Below are positions 63,093-64,000 of a DNA stretch of 64,000 bases, piece by piece. This DNA is from Streptomyces sp. AC512_CC834. Lineage in GTDB: Bacteria; Actinomycetota; Actinomycetes; Streptomycetales; Streptomycetaceae. Both the position numbers and the translations under genes were made by a program. The stretch lies in the NCBI RefSeq assembly GCF_019049325.1, contig NZ_JAGMUO010000061.1:22153-86152 (forward strand), in the 5' to 3' direction. Position 1 is the stretch's first letter. Every line of letters begins with the position of its first letter. Under the pieces are notes generated by a model. It was not told where the DNA came from. It saw only the letters and a program-made list of their open reading frames with translations, and searched no databases.

Positions 63093-63674
63093 TTACGGAG
63101 AGTGGCTGGATGACGTCAAGGGGGCGACCGGCGACCGCCTCCTCGGGACGGGTTGTTGGACGTCGTTGACGAAGGAGAACAGCAGGCACACGGCGACGGA
63201 TTCGATGCCGGCGTCCTTGAACTCCCGTACGACGGACCGGACCTCGTCCTCGTCCAGGGGCTCGACCACGGTGCCGGTGTGGTCGAGCCGTTCGGTGACG
63301 CCCTTGCGGAACCGTCTCGGGACGATCGGGTGCGGGGCGGGAAGATGGAGATCGACCATGCTCTCGCGATGGCCGCGCCGGATCTCGAGCAGGTCCCGGA
63401 AGCCCTCGGTCGTGGTCAGGCCGGTCGCGGCACCGTGATGTTCGAGCATCGCGTTGGTGACCACCGTGGTGCCCAGGACGATGTGCTCGGTGTCCTTGAG
63501 CAGCTCTTCGGTGCTGTTGCCGTAGTGCTCCGCCATGACGGAGACCGCCTCGAGGACCGCGGCCGACTCGTCGCCGGGCCGGGAGGAGACCTTGCCGGTG
63601 AACATCCCGGTCCGGTCGCTGGCGACGAAGTCGGTGAACGTTCCGCCGACATCTACCGCAATGGTGTGGGTCAT
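63093..63674 (-). pseudogene. truncated hydantoinase A-like gene
   Basis: The N-terminal 165-170 codons match HyuA/acetone-carboxylase beta-type proteins (HTIAVDVGGTFTDFVASDRT, then LGTTVVTNAMLEHHGAATGL, TTEGFRDLLEIRRGHRESM, then AGIESVAVCLLFSFVN). The sequence then departs into an unrelated tail and stops at 63093. The ATPase and C-terminal domains of a normal 680-residue protein are missing. It is of the long HyuA type and distinct from the gene at 47809. The start ATG at 63674 and promoter look intact. Confidence 0.75.
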
Positions 63675-63921
63675 TGGTCAAGTCCTGGGGGAGAGAGGGC
63701 CGAATCCCCGGGTGTCTCCGGGGCATGGCCGGCCGTGACCCGACGGCGGCGCCGCCGCGGCACCTGCCGACGCTTTCATGCGGGCCATGCTCCCGCCGGG
63801 GTGTGCCGCGCACACCGGGAGAACTCCCGGTCGGACTACGGGGACGGTGCCGGACGACCGACCCGCCGTCGCCGCCGGGACGGGCCACGCCCGGGTTGGT
63901 GGCGGTGGATAGAGTCGCGGG

Positions 63922-64000
63922 GTGGAGATCCCCCGCCTGCTCGACGGCCGGCTCAAGTTCCGGCACCTGGTCCTGATCGACGCGCTCTCGCGCCGGGGGA
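63922..64000 (+). CDS. LysR-family regulator, 5' end only
   Basis: A GTG at 63922 starts a frame reading EIPRLLDGRLKFRHLVLIDA and LSRRG, the first helix of a LysR-type regulator (usual form LKLRHLRLLVALAEHGS). It runs off the window. It is divergent from the truncated HyuA gene, 247 bases apart, and may have regulated it. No strong ribosome site is seen. Confidence 0.6.
   Translation, partial: MEIPRLLDGRLKFRHLVLIDALSRRG

Overview
The window looks like a Streptomyces (or very close actinomycete) chromosome segment. The DNA is strongly GC-rich with G/C at nearly all third codon positions. GTG and TTG starts are common and TTA codons are almost absent. The gene content (ECF sigma factor, PadR/XRE/PucR/ROK regulators, many secreted hydrolases) is typical of the genus. 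The density of broken genes and transposase relics suggests an accessory region such as a chromosome arm; that placement is inference.

Layout. 1-1228: frameshifted ISL3 transposase. 1498-7396: metallo-beta-lactamase-fold hydrolase divergent from a PadR regulator, then HIT protein, GMC oxidoreductase, XRE regulator and alpha/beta hydrolase. 7443-11404: Lrp/AsnC regulator, Dps, intact aromatic amino acid decarboxylase, and a nonsense-mutated biopterin-type aromatic amino acid hydroxylase; a shared AsnC-like operator ties the first and third together. 11722-15542: GNAT, hypothetical protein, gutted TetR, Doc-like toxin-antitoxin pair, TPR protein. 16175-18585: tandem secreted class C beta-lactamase-like serine hydrolases. 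18686-24992: DJ-1 protein, metal/siderophore-type ABC importer, heavy-metal-associated protein, broken DJ-1 paralogue, His-rich membrane protein and ECF sigma factor, possibly one metal-handling neighbourhood.

25105-25900 is a scar where a P450 remnant and a TetR remnant abut. 25909-35563 is the clearest pathway: ROK repressor, sugar ABC importer, GH38 alpha-mannosidase-like enzyme and GH2 enzyme, i.e. import and intracellular cleavage of a mannose-containing glycan or glycoside. 35570-40545 is mostly relics (MFS exporter, flavin monooxygenase tail, DUF6493-like protein, IS110 piece) around an intact TetX-like flavin monooxygenase. 40618-47271: secreted SGNH hydrolase, AraC remnant, lipoprotein, LysR regulator plus cysteine-dioxygenase-type cupin, and a DHA2 exporter.

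47809-53227 is a compact HyuA - DUF917 - PucR - DUF917 operon. The first DUF917 gene is frameshifted at a G7 tract and the second carries the window's only in-frame TTA that I found. Converging on it (55338-53277) is a tightly coupled pair: a linalool dehydratase/isomerase-like protein and an NTF2/SnoaL-like protein. I consider these two blocks the most novel chemistry here. 55698-59498 is a 1266-residue secreted subtilisin. 59700-61738 has the two halves of an IS5-type transposase, in opposite orientations, around an aldo/keto reductase. The window ends with a Pro-rich winged-helix protein, a truncated second HyuA and the start of a LysR gene. I saw no tRNA, rRNA or CRISPR array.
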